Under the pieces are notes generated by a model. That model was not told where the DNA came from. It saw only the letters and a list, made by a program, of their open reading frames with translations, and searched no databases. Positions 34,501-43,930 of a stretch of DNA of 64,000 nucleotides are shown here, in pieces. The stretch comes from Pedobacter cryotolerans (lineage in GTDB: Bacteria; Bacteroidota; Bacteroidia; Sphingobacteriales; Sphingobacteriaceae): positions 1 through 64,000 of the forward strand of contig NZ_SWBO01000014.1 of assembly GCF_005116475.1 (NCBI RefSeq), written 5' to 3'. A program made the position numbers and the translations under genes. Position 1 is the first letter of the stretch. The number at the start of each line of letters is the position of its first letter.

Positions 34501-34663
34501 TAGATTGATTGTCTTCGAAAGGTAGATTACGCATCACACTGATGTGGCTTCTGCTTAATTTATAGAGGTATAAACCAATTATTAAAAAGAAAACCATAAA
34601 TATGATGAGCGATGTAATGAGGTAAAATTCACCGCCGGCTAAGTCTTTAATTTGTTTAAACAT
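34481..34663 (-). CDS. ccoQ: CcoQ-like small oxidase subunit
   Basis: A 60-residue protein with one membrane helix (FYLITSLIIFMVFFLIIGLY) and a polar tail. Size and location between ccoNO and ccoP fit CcoQ, which stabilises the cbb3 complex. Sequence alone would be too short to prove it. It starts 2 bp after the ccoNO stop. Confidence 0.75.
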   Translation of the reverse strand: MFKQIKDLAGGEFYLITSLIIFMVFFLIIGLYLYKLSRSHISVMRNLPFEDNQSNGYEED

Positions 34664-34665
34664 AA

Positions 34666-36804
34666 TTATTGGTTTGAAGGAATGGTCATTCGGTTTGCTT
34701 TTATATCTGTACCCATACGCTGTAAATAAGCAATTAAGGCTATAATTTCTTTGTCGCTTTTAACGTTGATGTTGTTTTGTTTCAAATCTTTGGCAATTTC
34801 ATCAGCTTGGATTTTTAGTTTATCATTTGCTTCAGATGCAAAACCATCGCGATAAGGCACACCTAAGGTTTGCATGGCTCTTATTTTTGCTGGCGTTGTA
34901 GAAACATCAAGTGTTTGCTCTATTAACCAAGGGTACGGCGGCATAATGCTACCTGGCGACATAGATGTTGGATCTACCATGTGGTTAAAATGCCATGCGT
35001 TAGAATATTTACCACCAATTCTGTGTAAATCTGGTCCGGTACGTTTACTACCCCATAAAAATGGATGATCGTACACAAATTCTCCAGCTTTGCTATACTC
35101 GCCATAACGTTCTGTTTCTGAGCGGAAAGGACGTATAGTTTGCGTATGACAGTTTACACAACCTTCTCTGATGTATAGATCTCTGCCCTGCAGCTCTAAA
35201 GGCGAATATGGTTTTACGGCTGCAATGGTTGGGATATTAGATTCGATGGTAAATGTGGGCATCATTTCTACCATGCCACCAATTAAAATCACGATTAATG
35301 ATAACACCATAAATTTCATTGGTTTACGTTCTAAAACGCGGTGCCATTTTTTATCAGCTGGATCGGTTGATTCTATTTCTTTTGCCAATGGCATTGCCTC
35401 AACGGTTTCATCAACCAATTTTGCTCTTAACATGGTTTTACCCAAGTTTATAGCCATTACAATTACACCAAGCAAATACATTGCACCACCAATGCCACGT
35501 AAAACATGCATCGGAATAATTTGTAGTGTAGTAGTTAAAAAGTTAGGGTATTTTAATAAACCTTCGGCGGTAAACTCTTTCCACATTAAGCCTTGTGTAA
35601 AACCAGCCCAGTACATTGGTACAGCATAAAATAAGATGCCCAAAGTACCAATCCAGAAGTGGAAAGAAGCCATTTTTTTAGAATACAATTCTGTTTTATA
35701 CAGCTTTGGCACCAAATAATACATGATCCCGAAGGTTAAAAATCCGTTCCATCCTAAAGCGCCAACGTGTACGTGTGCTACAATCCAATCGGTAAAGTGA
35801 GCAACTGCGTTAATTTGTTTTAACGATAACATTGGCCCTTCGAAAGTTGCCATACCATAAGCAGTAATGGCAACTACCATAAACTTTAAAGTAACATCTT
35901 CACGAACTTTATCCCATGCGCCACGTAAGGTTAACAAACCGTTAATCATACCGCCCCAACTTGGGGCAATTAGCATAATCGAAAATGCAACACCTACCGA
36001 TTGTGCCCATCCTGGTAAGGAAGTATATAGCAAATGGTGTGGCCCAGCCCAGATATAGATAAAAATTAACGACCAAAAGTGAAGAATACTAAGTTTATAA
36101 GAGTACACAGGGCGATTTGCCATTTTAGGCAAAAAGTAATACATCATCCCTAAATAAGGTGTAGTTAAGAAAAATGCCACCGCGTTATGTCCATACCACC
36201 ATTGTACCAAGGCATCTTGCACACCAGCGAACACATAATAGCTTTTTAAGAAAGAAATTGGTAATTGAAAAGAGTTTACGATGTGTAAAACCGCAATAGT
36301 TACAAATGTGGCAATGTAAAACCAAATGGCAACGTATAAATGGCGTTCTCGGCGTTTAAAAATTGTACCGAACATATTTACACCAAAAACTACCCAAATT
36401 AGGGTTATGGCAATATCAATTGGCCATTCTAACTCTGCATACTCATGCGATGAAGTAAAACCGAGTGGCAATGTAATTACAGCCGAAACGATAATGAGTT
36501 GCCAACCCCAAAAATGAATTTTGCTTAAGGTATCACTAAACGTACGGGCTTTTAACAAACGTTGAAGCGAGTAATATACTCCCATAAAAATGGCATTACC
36601 AACAAAGGCAAAAATTACCGCATTGGTGTGCAATGGTCTAATTCTACCAAAGGTGGTATATTGGTTGCCCATGTTCATTGCAGGTTTAAATAGTTGCAAA
36701 GCGATGAGCAAACCTACTGTCATGCCAATGATACCCCAAATGATGGTGGCAATACCAAAATTGCGAACAATCTTGTTGTCGTAAGTAAATTTTTCTAACT
36801 GCAT
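34666..36804 (-). CDS. ccoNO: cbb3 oxidase CcoN-CcoO fusion
   Basis: A 712-residue fusion. The first about 470 residues are the heme-copper catalytic subunit, with WYGHNAVAFFLT, CuB histidines in WAGPHHLLYTSLP and heme ligands in VAHVHVGALGW. The C-terminal part is the mono-heme CcoO domain (CVNCHTQTIRP) with a likely Met ligand in SPGSIMPPYPW. The start is the ATG at 36804; a TTG at 36834 lies within the predicted -7 box. It reduces oxygen at high affinity and pumps protons. It is the first gene of an operon reaching to 30318. Confidence 0.95.
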   Translation of the reverse strand: MQLEKFTYDNKIVRNFGIATIIWGIIGMTVGLLIALQLFKPAMNMGNQYTTFGRIRPLHTNAVIFAFVGNAIFMGVYYSLQRLLKARTFSDTLSKIHFWGWQLIIVSAVITLPLGFTSSHEYAELEWPIDIAITLIWVVFGVNMFGTIFKRRERHLYVAIWFYIATFVTIAVLHIVNSFQLPISFLKSYYVFAGVQDALVQWWYGHNAVAFFLTTPYLGMMYYFLPKMANRPVYSYKLSILHFWSLIFIYIWAGPHHLLYTSLPGWAQSVGVAFSIMLIAPSWGGMINGLLTLRGAWDKVREDVTLKFMVVAITAYGMATFEGPMLSLKQINAVAHFTDWIVAHVHVGALGWNGFLTFGIMYYLVPKLYKTELYSKKMASFHFWIGTLGILFYAVPMYWAGFTQGLMWKEFTAEGLLKYPNFLTTTLQIIPMHVLRGIGGAMYLLGVIVMAINLGKTMLRAKLVDETVEAMPLAKEIESTDPADKKWHRVLERKPMKFMVLSLIVILIGGMVEMMPTFTIESNIPTIAAVKPYSPLELQGRDLYIREGCVNCHTQTIRPFRSETERYGEYSKAGEFVYDHPFLWGSKRTGPDLHRIGGKYSNAWHFNHMVDPTSMSPGSIMPPYPWLIEQTLDVSTTPAKIRAMQTLGVPYRDGFASEANDKLKIQADEIAKDLKQNNINVKSDKEIIALIAYLQRMGTDIKANRMTIPSNQ

Positions 36805-36831
36805 AAAATAGTTTTGTGTTTTGTAATGAAA

Positions 36832-36897
36832 CAAAGGTATTTGCTAGATGAAATTTGAAGGGTGACAGTGCTTAGTTAGAAATGTGATATTGGTCAC
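36832..36897 (-). promoter_or_regulatory. Promoter of cbb3 operon with FNR/CRP-like site
   Basis: The dyad GTGATATTGGTCAC lies at 36884-36897. The -7 box TACCTTTG (minus strand) is at 36832-36839. Centres are 55 bp apart and the leader would be about 20 nt. The surrounding TGTGA-N6-TCAC also fits a CRP half-site pattern. Confidence 0.7.
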
Positions 36898-36930
36898 TAT
36901 TGAGGGGAATTATGGAATTTTAAAATCGAC

Positions 36931-37020
36931 CGTCATTCCCGCGTAGGCGGGAATAGTAATGCGCTAAATTCTATTTTCATTTGTATTGCATTACGATTGC
37001 CAGTCGAGCTGACAATGACG
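36931..37020. repeat. REP-like palindromic repeat, copy B
   Basis: It opens with CGTCATTCCCGCGTAGGCGG and closes with GACAATGACG, with the inner TAATGC and GCATTACG arms. It is the same family as 22907-23003. It lies between ccoS and the cbb3 promoter. Confidence 0.65.
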
Positions 37021-37053
37021 ATAAGGCTAGTGAAGACTGTTAACTGAAAACCC

Positions 37054-37212
37054 CTAACTGTCAACTTTAGAATCCTCATCCTCAAACAACACTCTGATTC
37101 CTGGAGTTACCACATCATCATGCTGGCCATTTTTGAGCGACCAAACAAAAGCACCTAAAAAAATCAAAGCCATTAATATGCTACAACCAACCAAAAAATA
37201 AAGTATGTTCAT
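37054..37212 (-). CDS. ccoS: cbb3 oxidase assembly protein CcoS
   Basis: A 52-residue protein starting MNILYFLVGCSILMALIFLG with one membrane helix, followed by AFVWSLKNGQHDD and an acidic tail. This matches CcoS in size and pattern (a short helix, then W-x-x-x-x-G-Q-x-D-D). CcoS is needed to insert cofactors into cbb3 oxidase. It overlaps the end of the CcoI gene by 4 bp (ATGA). Confidence 0.88.
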   Translation of the reverse strand: MNILYFLVGCSILMALIFLGAFVWSLKNGQHDDVVTPGIRVLFEDEDSKVDS

Positions 37213-39590
37213 AATAATTTGTTTTTACTTGCAAAAAATCTGGTAGCTATGGTAGTAAAACTGATAATGGTAATGGTACTAATAGGCATCAGCACTGCTG
37301 CAACTAAAGGATAAAGTGTACCTTGAACTGCATAATACAAACCCACACAGTTATAGGTAATTGCAATAGCAAAGCTGATTTTAATAATTTTCAAACCATC
37401 TTTACTGAGCTGATGAAAATTTGGAAGTAGCGATAGTGAACTACCTTTTAAAATGGCATCGCAACCGGGTGTAAAATTGTTCACATTATCGGTAATTGCG
37501 ATACCAAAATCACTTTGTTTTAAAGCTCCTGCATCATTCAATCCATCGCCAAGCATCATTACTTTTTCACCATTTTGCTGTTGCTGTGTTATAGCGGTTA
37601 ACTTTTCTTGTGGACTTTGCTCAAAACTAATATCGGCCAAAGGCGAAAAAAAAGTTTGCAAAGCCTGCTCATCTTTATTGGTATCGCCAGAAAGCACTTT
37701 TAACTTAAATTGGGTTGTAAGTTTTGTTATCAGCTTTGCTAAATTTGGGCGCCACTGTTGGGCAACAATAAATGTTCCTTTGTATTGTTCGTTAATTACG
37801 ATGTGTACTCCTGATTTCTCTGGAGCTTTAATAGCAAAAGGCAATAAAGATTGATTACCTGCATAAACCATTTGCTGATTAACTATCCCTCTAATTCCTT
37901 TACCTAAAACCTCTTTATATTGCGTAATCGGATAAAATTGATTGCAGGAAAGGTGTTTTAAAACCTGTCGGCTTAATGGGTGCGATGAATGGTTGAGCAA
38001 TGAAACCACTATCTTTTTATCTTCATCAGTAAGGTTACCAGTAAAACTGATTATAGCATTTTCTGCAGTAGTCAACGTTCCTGTTTTATCGAAAACAATC
38101 GAGTTACAACTGGCTAAATCTTCAACGGCATCGGTGTTTTTTACATAAAAACCCTTTTTATCGAAAACAGCTAAAATAGCCGACAAAGTAAACGGCGTAC
38201 TTAAAGCCAACACGCAAGGACAAGCTACAATAATTACTGCTGTAAATGCGGCCCAAGCTTTTGCCGAATTTCCGTAGTAAAACCAATAAACCATTGCACT
38301 AAAAGCAATTACAAACACTACAATACTGAAAACTTTAGCTACACTATCGTTAAAATTTTGTTTAAACTTAGCTTTGTAGTTCTCTTTGTTCCACAAACTT
38401 GTCAGGTAACTTTGCGATGCATTTTTAACCACTTCAATTTCTATACCTTCGCCCATTTGCTTGCCACCTGCATAAATAATTTCGCCTAAAACCTTGTGTT
38501 TTGGTTCTGTTTCGCCAGTCACAAAACTCATATCTAACCATGCATCGCCTTTCATTAAAATAGAATCTGCAGGCACTAATTCTCCATTCCTAATCCATAA
38601 CCTATCGCCTATGGCCAACTCATTAATTGCTTTTGGTTTTTCTTTTCCACCTTGTAAAGTGGTAATAGCAATCGGGAAATAAGAGCGATAATCTCTATCA
38701 AACGAAATGTGATGATAAGTGCGTTGCTTAACCCACTTGCCCATCAACAATAAAAAAACCAATCCTGTTAAGGTATCTGCAAAACCTACGCCATCATTAA
38801 AAATTACCGAATAGGCAGTTCTTAAAAATAAAACGGCAATAATTAAAGCCAAAGGTGTATCTAAGTTTACGTGTTTGTGTTTTAAGCTCGCATAGGCGGA
38901 TAAAAAATAATCTTTGGCACAAAACAAAACAACAGGTATAGAAAAAGCCAGATTTAGCCAACCAAATAACGCTTTAAATTGCGGTTCGAGGTTAGATAGG
39001 CCAAAATATTCTGGAAAACTGAACAGCATTACATTACCCATGCAAAAACCTGATACTGCAATTTTTAAAATCAAACTTTTGTTTACTGTGTTACTGTTTT
39101 CTTTAACAAAATCTTGTAAATTAATGGCTGGTTCGTAACCAATTTGTACCAAGGTTTCTACTAATTTTCGTAAACTAATTTCTTGGTGCTTAAAACTAAT
39201 GCTGACTTCTTTTTTTAAAAAGTCGATACGAGAATTGAATATGGCTGCATCTATTTTATATAAATGTTCTAACAACCAAATGCAAGAACTGCAATGAATT
39301 GCCGGAATGTAAAAAGTAACCATACTACTCGTTTCATCCTGATAATTAAGCAATTGTTTAAGTAGGCTTGGCTCATCTAAATACTCGAAATGAGTGTTTA
39401 GATTTAGTCGTTTACCAGGTGTGTCATTATATGCATAATAGGCACACATGTTATTGTTAGCCAAAATTTGATACACGCCTTTACAACCTGCACAGCAGAA
39501 ATGTTTGTCATCAATTACTAAATCCAATGTTGCAATTTCCTCTCCGCAATGGTAACATAAACTTGCCTCGATAATTTTTTGCTGTTCCAT
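37209..39590 (-). CDS. ccoI: Copper P1B-type ATPase, CcoI/FixI type
   Basis: A 793-residue transporter. The N-terminus has the CcoI-type CYHCGE and FCCAGCKGV cysteines, then a degenerate heavy-metal domain with HCSSCIWLLEHL. The membrane metal site is CPC (ACPCVLALS), the phosphorylation site is DKTGTLT, and the hinge is MMLGDGLNDAGAL. It supplies copper for the oxidase. It lies 9 bp after hemN and overlaps ccoS. Confidence 0.93.
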   Translation of the reverse strand: MEQQKIIEASLCYHCGEEIATLDLVIDDKHFCCAGCKGVYQILANNNMCAYYAYNDTPGKRLNLNTHFEYLDEPSLLKQLLNYQDETSSMVTFYIPAIHCSSCIWLLEHLYKIDAAIFNSRIDFLKKEVSISFKHQEISLRKLVETLVQIGYEPAINLQDFVKENSNTVNKSLILKIAVSGFCMGNVMLFSFPEYFGLSNLEPQFKALFGWLNLAFSIPVVLFCAKDYFLSAYASLKHKHVNLDTPLALIIAVLFLRTAYSVIFNDGVGFADTLTGLVFLLLMGKWVKQRTYHHISFDRDYRSYFPIAITTLQGGKEKPKAINELAIGDRLWIRNGELVPADSILMKGDAWLDMSFVTGETEPKHKVLGEIIYAGGKQMGEGIEIEVVKNASQSYLTSLWNKENYKAKFKQNFNDSVAKVFSIVVFVIAFSAMVYWFYYGNSAKAWAAFTAVIIVACPCVLALSTPFTLSAILAVFDKKGFYVKNTDAVEDLASCNSIVFDKTGTLTTAENAIISFTGNLTDEDKKIVVSLLNHSSHPLSRQVLKHLSCNQFYPITQYKEVLGKGIRGIVNQQMVYAGNQSLLPFAIKAPEKSGVHIVINEQYKGTFIVAQQWRPNLAKLITKLTTQFKLKVLSGDTNKDEQALQTFFSPLADISFEQSPQEKLTAITQQQQNGEKVMMLGDGLNDAGALKQSDFGIAITDNVNNFTPGCDAILKGSSLSLLPNFHQLSKDGLKIIKISFAIAITYNCVGLYYAVQGTLYPLVAAVLMPISTITIISFTTIATRFFASKNKLL

Positions 39591-39599
39591 AAAATGTGG

Positions 39600-40940
39600 T
39601 TAAACTGCGTTACTAAACAAATTGGTTTGCGGTTGCCTTTGCCATAAACGCTCGTCGAATGCCATGCAAATGTTTCTTAAAAAAGATCTGCCTTGTGGTG
39701 TGATTTGTACTTGGTTGTGTGCAACCAAAACGAGTTGATCATTCATAAATGGCGTTAATCTTTCTAAAATAGATAAAGGAATTTCGGTCTTAAACTTGGT
39801 AAACCCTTTACACATGAGGTTTAAAATGTGTTTTCTGATATTAAGGTCTTTATCAGTTAGGAGATGTCCTTTTTCTATTGCAAAATGGCCTTTATCAACT
39901 TGCTCCATATAACCTTCAACAGTTTTGTTATTTTGTGCAAAAGCAGTTTGGCAATCGCTGATTGAAGAAACGCCCAAGCCAATTAATAGTTGAGTAGCCT
40001 GATCGGTATAGCCCATAAAATTTCGGTGCAATTGCTGGTTTTGGCCAGCTTTACAGAGGCTATCCTGCTTTAATGCAAAATGATCCATACCAATTTCTTC
40101 ATAGCCAGCATTAAGCAAAGCAGCTCTACCCAATTGGTATAAAGCAAATTTTTCATCTCCTGTCGGGATATCTTTTTCGGAGTAATGTCTTTGTCCAGGT
40201 TTAAGCCAAGGCACATGAGCATAGCTGTAAAAAGCAATACGTTCTGGCAACATTTTAATCACTTCAGCTATGGTTTCGGCAAGGCCGATTGTGGTTTGGC
40301 CGGGTAAGCCGTAAATTAAATCGAAATTGATGGAATCATAACCTAATTTGCGAGCTTCGGTGGTTATGCGCTGCACTTGAGCCGGAGTTTGAAAACGATT
40401 GATCATCAGTTGTACTTTCGGATCGAAATCTTGTATCCCTAAGCTTAAACGTTTAAAACCTAACTGGTTTAAAGTTTTTAAATGATCAGCTGTAGTATTA
40501 TCAGGATGACCTTCAAAGGAAAATGAAATATCATCAACTGTGTTACCTTTTAAAATGGTATTGATTAATCGCTGTAAATTTACTGCACTAAAAAAAGTAG
40601 GTGTGCCGCCACCCAAATGCAATTCTTTAATTTTTGGTTTTTCACCTAGTACCTTACAGTACATTTCCCACTCTTTAATTAACGCATCAATGTAAGGTAT
40701 TTCTACACCATGGTTTTTAGTGATACGAGTATTGCAACCGCAATAAGTGCATAAACTTTCGCAAAAAGGTAAATGAATATATAAGCTAATTCCTTCTGTA
40801 TTACTTTCAGTATAAGTTTTTTGCAACTCGGTTAACCAGCCATTAACAGAAAATTTATCGGTTTCCCAATACGGAACAGTTGGATAACTGGTATATCTAG
40901 GTGCAGCAATATTGTATTTTTTGAGCAAGTCAGTGTTCAT
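39600..40940 (-). CDS. hemN: Oxygen-independent coproporphyrinogen III oxidase
   Basis: A 446-residue radical SAM enzyme from the ATG at 40940; a TTG at 40952 is less likely. The cluster motif is CESLCTYCGC, preceded by SLYIHLPF, with GGGTPTF and SLGIQDFDP following. The C-terminal HemN domain is present. It makes protoporphyrinogen precursors without oxygen, fitting heme supply for the cbb3 oxidase at low oxygen. It overlaps the upstream gene by 11 bp. Confidence 0.94.
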   Translation of the reverse strand: MNTDLLKKYNIAAPRYTSYPTVPYWETDKFSVNGWLTELQKTYTESNTEGISLYIHLPFCESLCTYCGCNTRITKNHGVEIPYIDALIKEWEMYCKVLGEKPKIKELHLGGGTPTFFSAVNLQRLINTILKGNTVDDISFSFEGHPDNTTADHLKTLNQLGFKRLSLGIQDFDPKVQLMINRFQTPAQVQRITTEARKLGYDSINFDLIYGLPGQTTIGLAETIAEVIKMLPERIAFYSYAHVPWLKPGQRHYSEKDIPTGDEKFALYQLGRAALLNAGYEEIGMDHFALKQDSLCKAGQNQQLHRNFMGYTDQATQLLIGLGVSSISDCQTAFAQNNKTVEGYMEQVDKGHFAIEKGHLLTDKDLNIRKHILNLMCKGFTKFKTEIPLSILERLTPFMNDQLVLVAHNQVQITPQGRSFLRNICMAFDERLWQRQPQTNLFSNAV

Positions 40941-41367
40941 GATTCTGATCAATTATGGATTTAACTGCACAACTATTTTGGCAACAACAAGCATCGCCAA
41001 CACATTTTCCTGCTGCCCAATTATCTAGGTTCTTAATTACCTGATGCATGTTCTCTAAATTGCCACCATCTTTAAAAGGAATATTAGCAATTTTTAAACC
41101 CGCTGCTTTAGCGGCAAATAAATCGATGTGACTATAGTCAAATGAGGAGGTAGCAATATATTTAATACCTAAAGCTTTTAACCCGGCAACAATATCAGCA
41201 TTTAGCGGATCCTGGTTAAACACGATAAGTGCTTCTTTACCAGCAGCAAAATTTAGTGTATCTAAAGTTAAGCTATTGGCTATAATTGTTATTTCGTGTT
41301 TTTTGTAGTTAGCTAATATTAACCACTCTTTTTCTTTCGGATTGATGTTGTAGGCGATAGCTTTCAT
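40930..41367 (-). CDS. Truncated D-2-hydroxyacid dehydrogenase-like protein with Cys-rich tail
   Basis: A 145-residue protein. Residues 1-110 resemble the N-terminal catalytic domain of D-lactate dehydrogenases (LKALGIKYIATSSFDYSHID, then LFAAKAAGLKIANIP), but the NAD-binding domain is absent. The C-terminus ends in a cysteine cluster, CVGDACCCQNSC, followed by a His-containing end. It is the first gene of the hemN-ccoI-ccoS operon. Metal or Fe-S binding is suggested by the tail; the function is unknown. Confidence 0.75.
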   Translation of the reverse strand: MKAIAYNINPKEKEWLILANYKKHEITIIANSLTLDTLNFAAGKEALIVFNQDPLNADIVAGLKALGIKYIATSSFDYSHIDLFAAKAAGLKIANIPFKDGGNLENMHQVIKNLDNWAAGKCVGDACCCQNSCAVKSIIDQNHEH

Positions 41368-41388
41368 TCATGCATAGTTTATACCATG

Positions 41389-41454
41389 CAAAACTATCGA
41401 AGAGTAAGGTATTGTTGAGTGAGATTAGTTAAGAGAAAAAGTGATATTCATCAG
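41389..41454 (-). promoter_or_regulatory. Promoter of hemN-ccoI-ccoS operon with FNR-like site
   Basis: The dyad GTGATATTCATCAG lies at 41441-41454. The -7 box TAGTTTTG (minus strand) is at 41389-41396. Centres are 55 bp apart and the leader would be about 15 nt. Confidence 0.7.
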
Positions 41455-41674
41455 AAAAGCTGGAGGAAGGTGGAAGATTAGAAGGAAGAAAGTAGTTGTT
41501 CGTTGTTGGCTAGCAAAAAACGAGGTACAAAAAACGAAAGACTAAAAATTTCTTGAACAAATGTTAAACCTGTGGAAAAGACCCAAAGATTTCTCATTCG
41601 CGAAGAGCTCATTTCGAAATGACGTAGATCGACAACTGATAATTGTAAATTGAAAACTGTAAACTGCAAACTGC
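41455..41674. other. Intergenic stretch with short degenerate repeats
   Basis: Together with the promoter to its left, this makes a 307-bp gap. At about 41630-41672 it holds short AACTG-rich direct repeats (AACTGATAATTG, AAACTGTAAACTGC), and near 41590-41625 a CTCATTCGCGAAGAGCTCAT palindromic segment. Neither codes for protein. Confidence 0.4.
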
Positions 41675-42703
41675 CTACTGCTTTACGTTTCTTAATTTTT
41701 CAATCGATAAAACTCTAATGGCATTACCATTTTTTTCGATGAGTTTTTCATCTTTAAAATCTGCCAACATTCTACTTACCGTTTCACTTGCCGTACCCAC
41801 TAGTGCCGCTAAATCATCTCTAGATATTTTTAAAGTAGCACTATCCATATTCGGTTCGCCAAATTTAGAAGCCACTTGTACCAAGGCATCAGCTACGCGT
41901 TTACGTACAGAAAAATAAGCTAATCTTAACATCTGCTCTTCTTTTTCTTGCACACTACCCGAAAGCATATCAATAAATGCGTTGGCAATTTCTTGGTGAT
42001 TAAGCAAAAACTCCATAAAATCAGCTTTGCTTATTAATGAAATTTCACTATCACTTAAAGTTGCTGCGTTATCCGTGTAATTGCTCGATTTACACAAGCT
42101 CTCGTAGCCAAAAAAATCTCCATCTTTATAAAGTGTTGAGGAAAGTTCTCTCCCATCTTTAGCTCTTTTATATGTTTTAACCTGCCCCTTTTTTACATAA
42201 TATAGAAACAGCGGATCATCATTTTCTACATAAATAATTTGCTTATTGGCAAAAGATCTGGTTTTTCCTTTCAACCTTAAGGCTTCTAATAATGCATCTT
42301 TATCTCCACCAACTGTTTTAAACCCTGCGGTTTTATTTTTCTTTTTTAACCTACTTTCTATAGAGTTAAACAACTCTACATCATCAAAAGGTTTAGTTAA
42401 ATAATCATCTGCACCCATTTCCATGCCTTTTCGCATATCGGCACGCTCGGCTTTAGCTGTTAAAAATATAAATGGAATATTTACCGTTTGAGGATTTTTT
42501 TGCAGCAAATACAGCACCCCATAACCATCTAATTCGGGCATCATAATATCACATAAAATGATATCTGGTAAATGTTTAACTGCAAGCTCTACGCCTATTT
42601 TTCCGTTTTTTGCTGTAAATGTTTCGTAACCTGCTAAATCTAATATCTCAGCAGTACCTTCTCTAATATCGTCGTTGTCTTCAATTATTAATGCTTTTTT
42701 CAT
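41675..42703 (-). CDS. Response regulator with CRP/FNR output domain
   Basis: A 342-residue fusion. Receiver at 1-120 (phosphoacceptor D52 in IILCDIMMP, LTAKAE, TKPFDD). Cyclic-nucleotide-binding-like fold at about 150-260. CRP-type winged helix at about 270-335. The recognition helix ASETVSRMLADF carries E307, S310 and R311, the same E-x-x-S-R spacing as FNR residues that read TTGAT. Only two cysteines are present, so an FNR-type Fe-S cluster is not possible. It is third in an operon with a FixL-like kinase (2-bp gap), the probable phosphodonor. Confidence 0.93.
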   Translation of the reverse strand: MKKALIIEDNDDIREGTAEILDLAGYETFTAKNGKIGVELAVKHLPDIILCDIMMPELDGYGVLYLLQKNPQTVNIPFIFLTAKAERADMRKGMEMGADDYLTKPFDDVELFNSIESRLKKKNKTAGFKTVGGDKDALLEALRLKGKTRSFANKQIIYVENDDPLFLYYVKKGQVKTYKRAKDGRELSSTLYKDGDFFGYESLCKSSNYTDNAATLSDSEISLISKADFMEFLLNHQEIANAFIDMLSGSVQEKEEQMLRLAYFSVRKRVADALVQVASKFGEPNMDSATLKISRDDLAALVGTASETVSRMLADFKDEKLIEKNGNAIRVLSIEKLRNVKQ

Positions 42704-42705
42704 AA

Positions 42706-43908
42706 TTAGAATTTAAATTGAAGTCTAAAAGTAGTGCCTACATTTTGTTCGCTTGTACAAGTGCAAGTGCCGTTCATTAAGCCAACATATCGCCTAACAA
42801 TATTTAAACCTAAGCCTGTTCCAGGTATATCGCCAGTATTGTGTGCCCTAAAAAATGGTTCAAAAAGATTATTCATTTCTGTTGCCGGAATACCAATACC
42901 ATTGTCTTTCACATCTATAATCAATTCGTGTTCGTTTACAATGCTATTAAATTGAATCATGGTATCTTCCCCAGAGTATTTTATGGCATTTGAAATTAAA
43001 TTGATGATACAGTTTTTAAGCAAATTTTGATCTAAAAACACCTCACTGGTTGTACCTTGATGTTCGTAAACAATGAGTTGTTTTTGTTTGGTCATCAATT
43101 GCATTTCTTCTGCAATTTCTTCTGCAAAAGTAAAAATATTAAAGCTTTGCTGATTAACCTCTACCTTCCCTGCTTCCAATTTTTCTAATGATAAAAAATC
43201 GTTTAAAATGGTAGTAAGGTTATTAATTGCATTTTTAATTTTTGAGGTGTGTTTTTCTACGCTTTCAGCATCCTGTTTTTCTACGTATTTATTAATCAAC
43301 GAAGCTGATAACTGTATGGAGCTTAAAGGTGTACGAAACTCATGCGATGCCATAGAAACAAATCGAGTTTTAAGTTGGTTAAGTTCTCTTTCTTTCTCAA
43401 AAAGCGCACTCACATGTTCTTTTGCAGTTTCTAACTCATTTATAGATTTAATTAAATCTCGCGTACGCTCTTTAATTTTCATCTCTAATTCTTCGGTATA
43501 ACTTTTAATCTTTATCTCATCTTCCTTTTGCCTGCTTAAATCGTGTATAAAGCCTGTGTAAATTCGCCTATCGCTAAATTTAATCTCACTTACACCTAAC
43601 CTAAAAGGAAATGTAGAGCCATCTTTACGCTGTCCGGTAACTTCTCTACCTATGCCTATTATTTTTTTATGGCCAGTTTTTTCGTAATTAGCGATATAGT
43701 TATCATGCCTTTTTTTATCAGGTTCGGGCATTAAAACAGAAACGTTTTTACCTAAAAGTTCTTCTCTGGTCTTGAAGCCGAAAAGTTGCAAAGCGGCCGG
43801 ATTTATATTTTCAATTAATCCCCTATCGTCTATCGTAATAATTCCATCAATTGCGTTTTCAATAATTGCAATTAATAACTTTTCTCTTTCCATATCTAAA
43901 GGTTCCAT
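42706..43908 (-). CDS. FixL-like PAS histidine kinase
   Basis: A 400-residue kinase with no membrane segment. The N-terminal PAS domain (about 10-125) closely follows FixL: VSVLMPEPDKKRHDNYI, IIGIGREVTGQRKDG and IYTGFIHDL. H68 aligns with the heme-ligand His200 and R88 with the oxygen-contacting Arg220 of Bradyrhizobium FixL. A coiled coil (130-175) leads to HisKA (SHEFRTPLSSIQ) and HATPase (NLISNAIKYS, DNGIGIP, GTGLGLNI). It probably senses oxygen through heme and phosphorylates the adjacent regulator. The residue alignment is from memory of FixL. Confidence 0.92.
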   Translation of the reverse strand: MEPLDMEREKLLIAIIENAIDGIITIDDRGLIENINPAALQLFGFKTREELLGKNVSVLMPEPDKKRHDNYIANYEKTGHKKIIGIGREVTGQRKDGSTFPFRLGVSEIKFSDRRIYTGFIHDLSRQKEDEIKIKSYTEELEMKIKERTRDLIKSINELETAKEHVSALFEKERELNQLKTRFVSMASHEFRTPLSSIQLSASLINKYVEKQDAESVEKHTSKIKNAINNLTTILNDFLSLEKLEAGKVEVNQQSFNIFTFAEEIAEEMQLMTKQKQLIVYEHQGTTSEVFLDQNLLKNCIINLISNAIKYSGEDTMIQFNSIVNEHELIIDVKDNGIGIPATEMNNLFEPFFRAHNTGDIPGTGLGLNIVRRYVGLMNGTCTCTSEQNVGTTFRLQFKF

Positions 43909-43930
43909 TCAAATATAGCTTAATTATAAG

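Noticed and set aside
34874..36784. Several plus-strand frames opposite ccoNO
   Set aside because: Shadows of a strongly supported oxidase gene.
41478..41669. 63-codon minus-strand frame between hemN operon promoter and the regulator gene
   Set aside because: Falls on short degenerate repeats and lacks protein-like conservation features.
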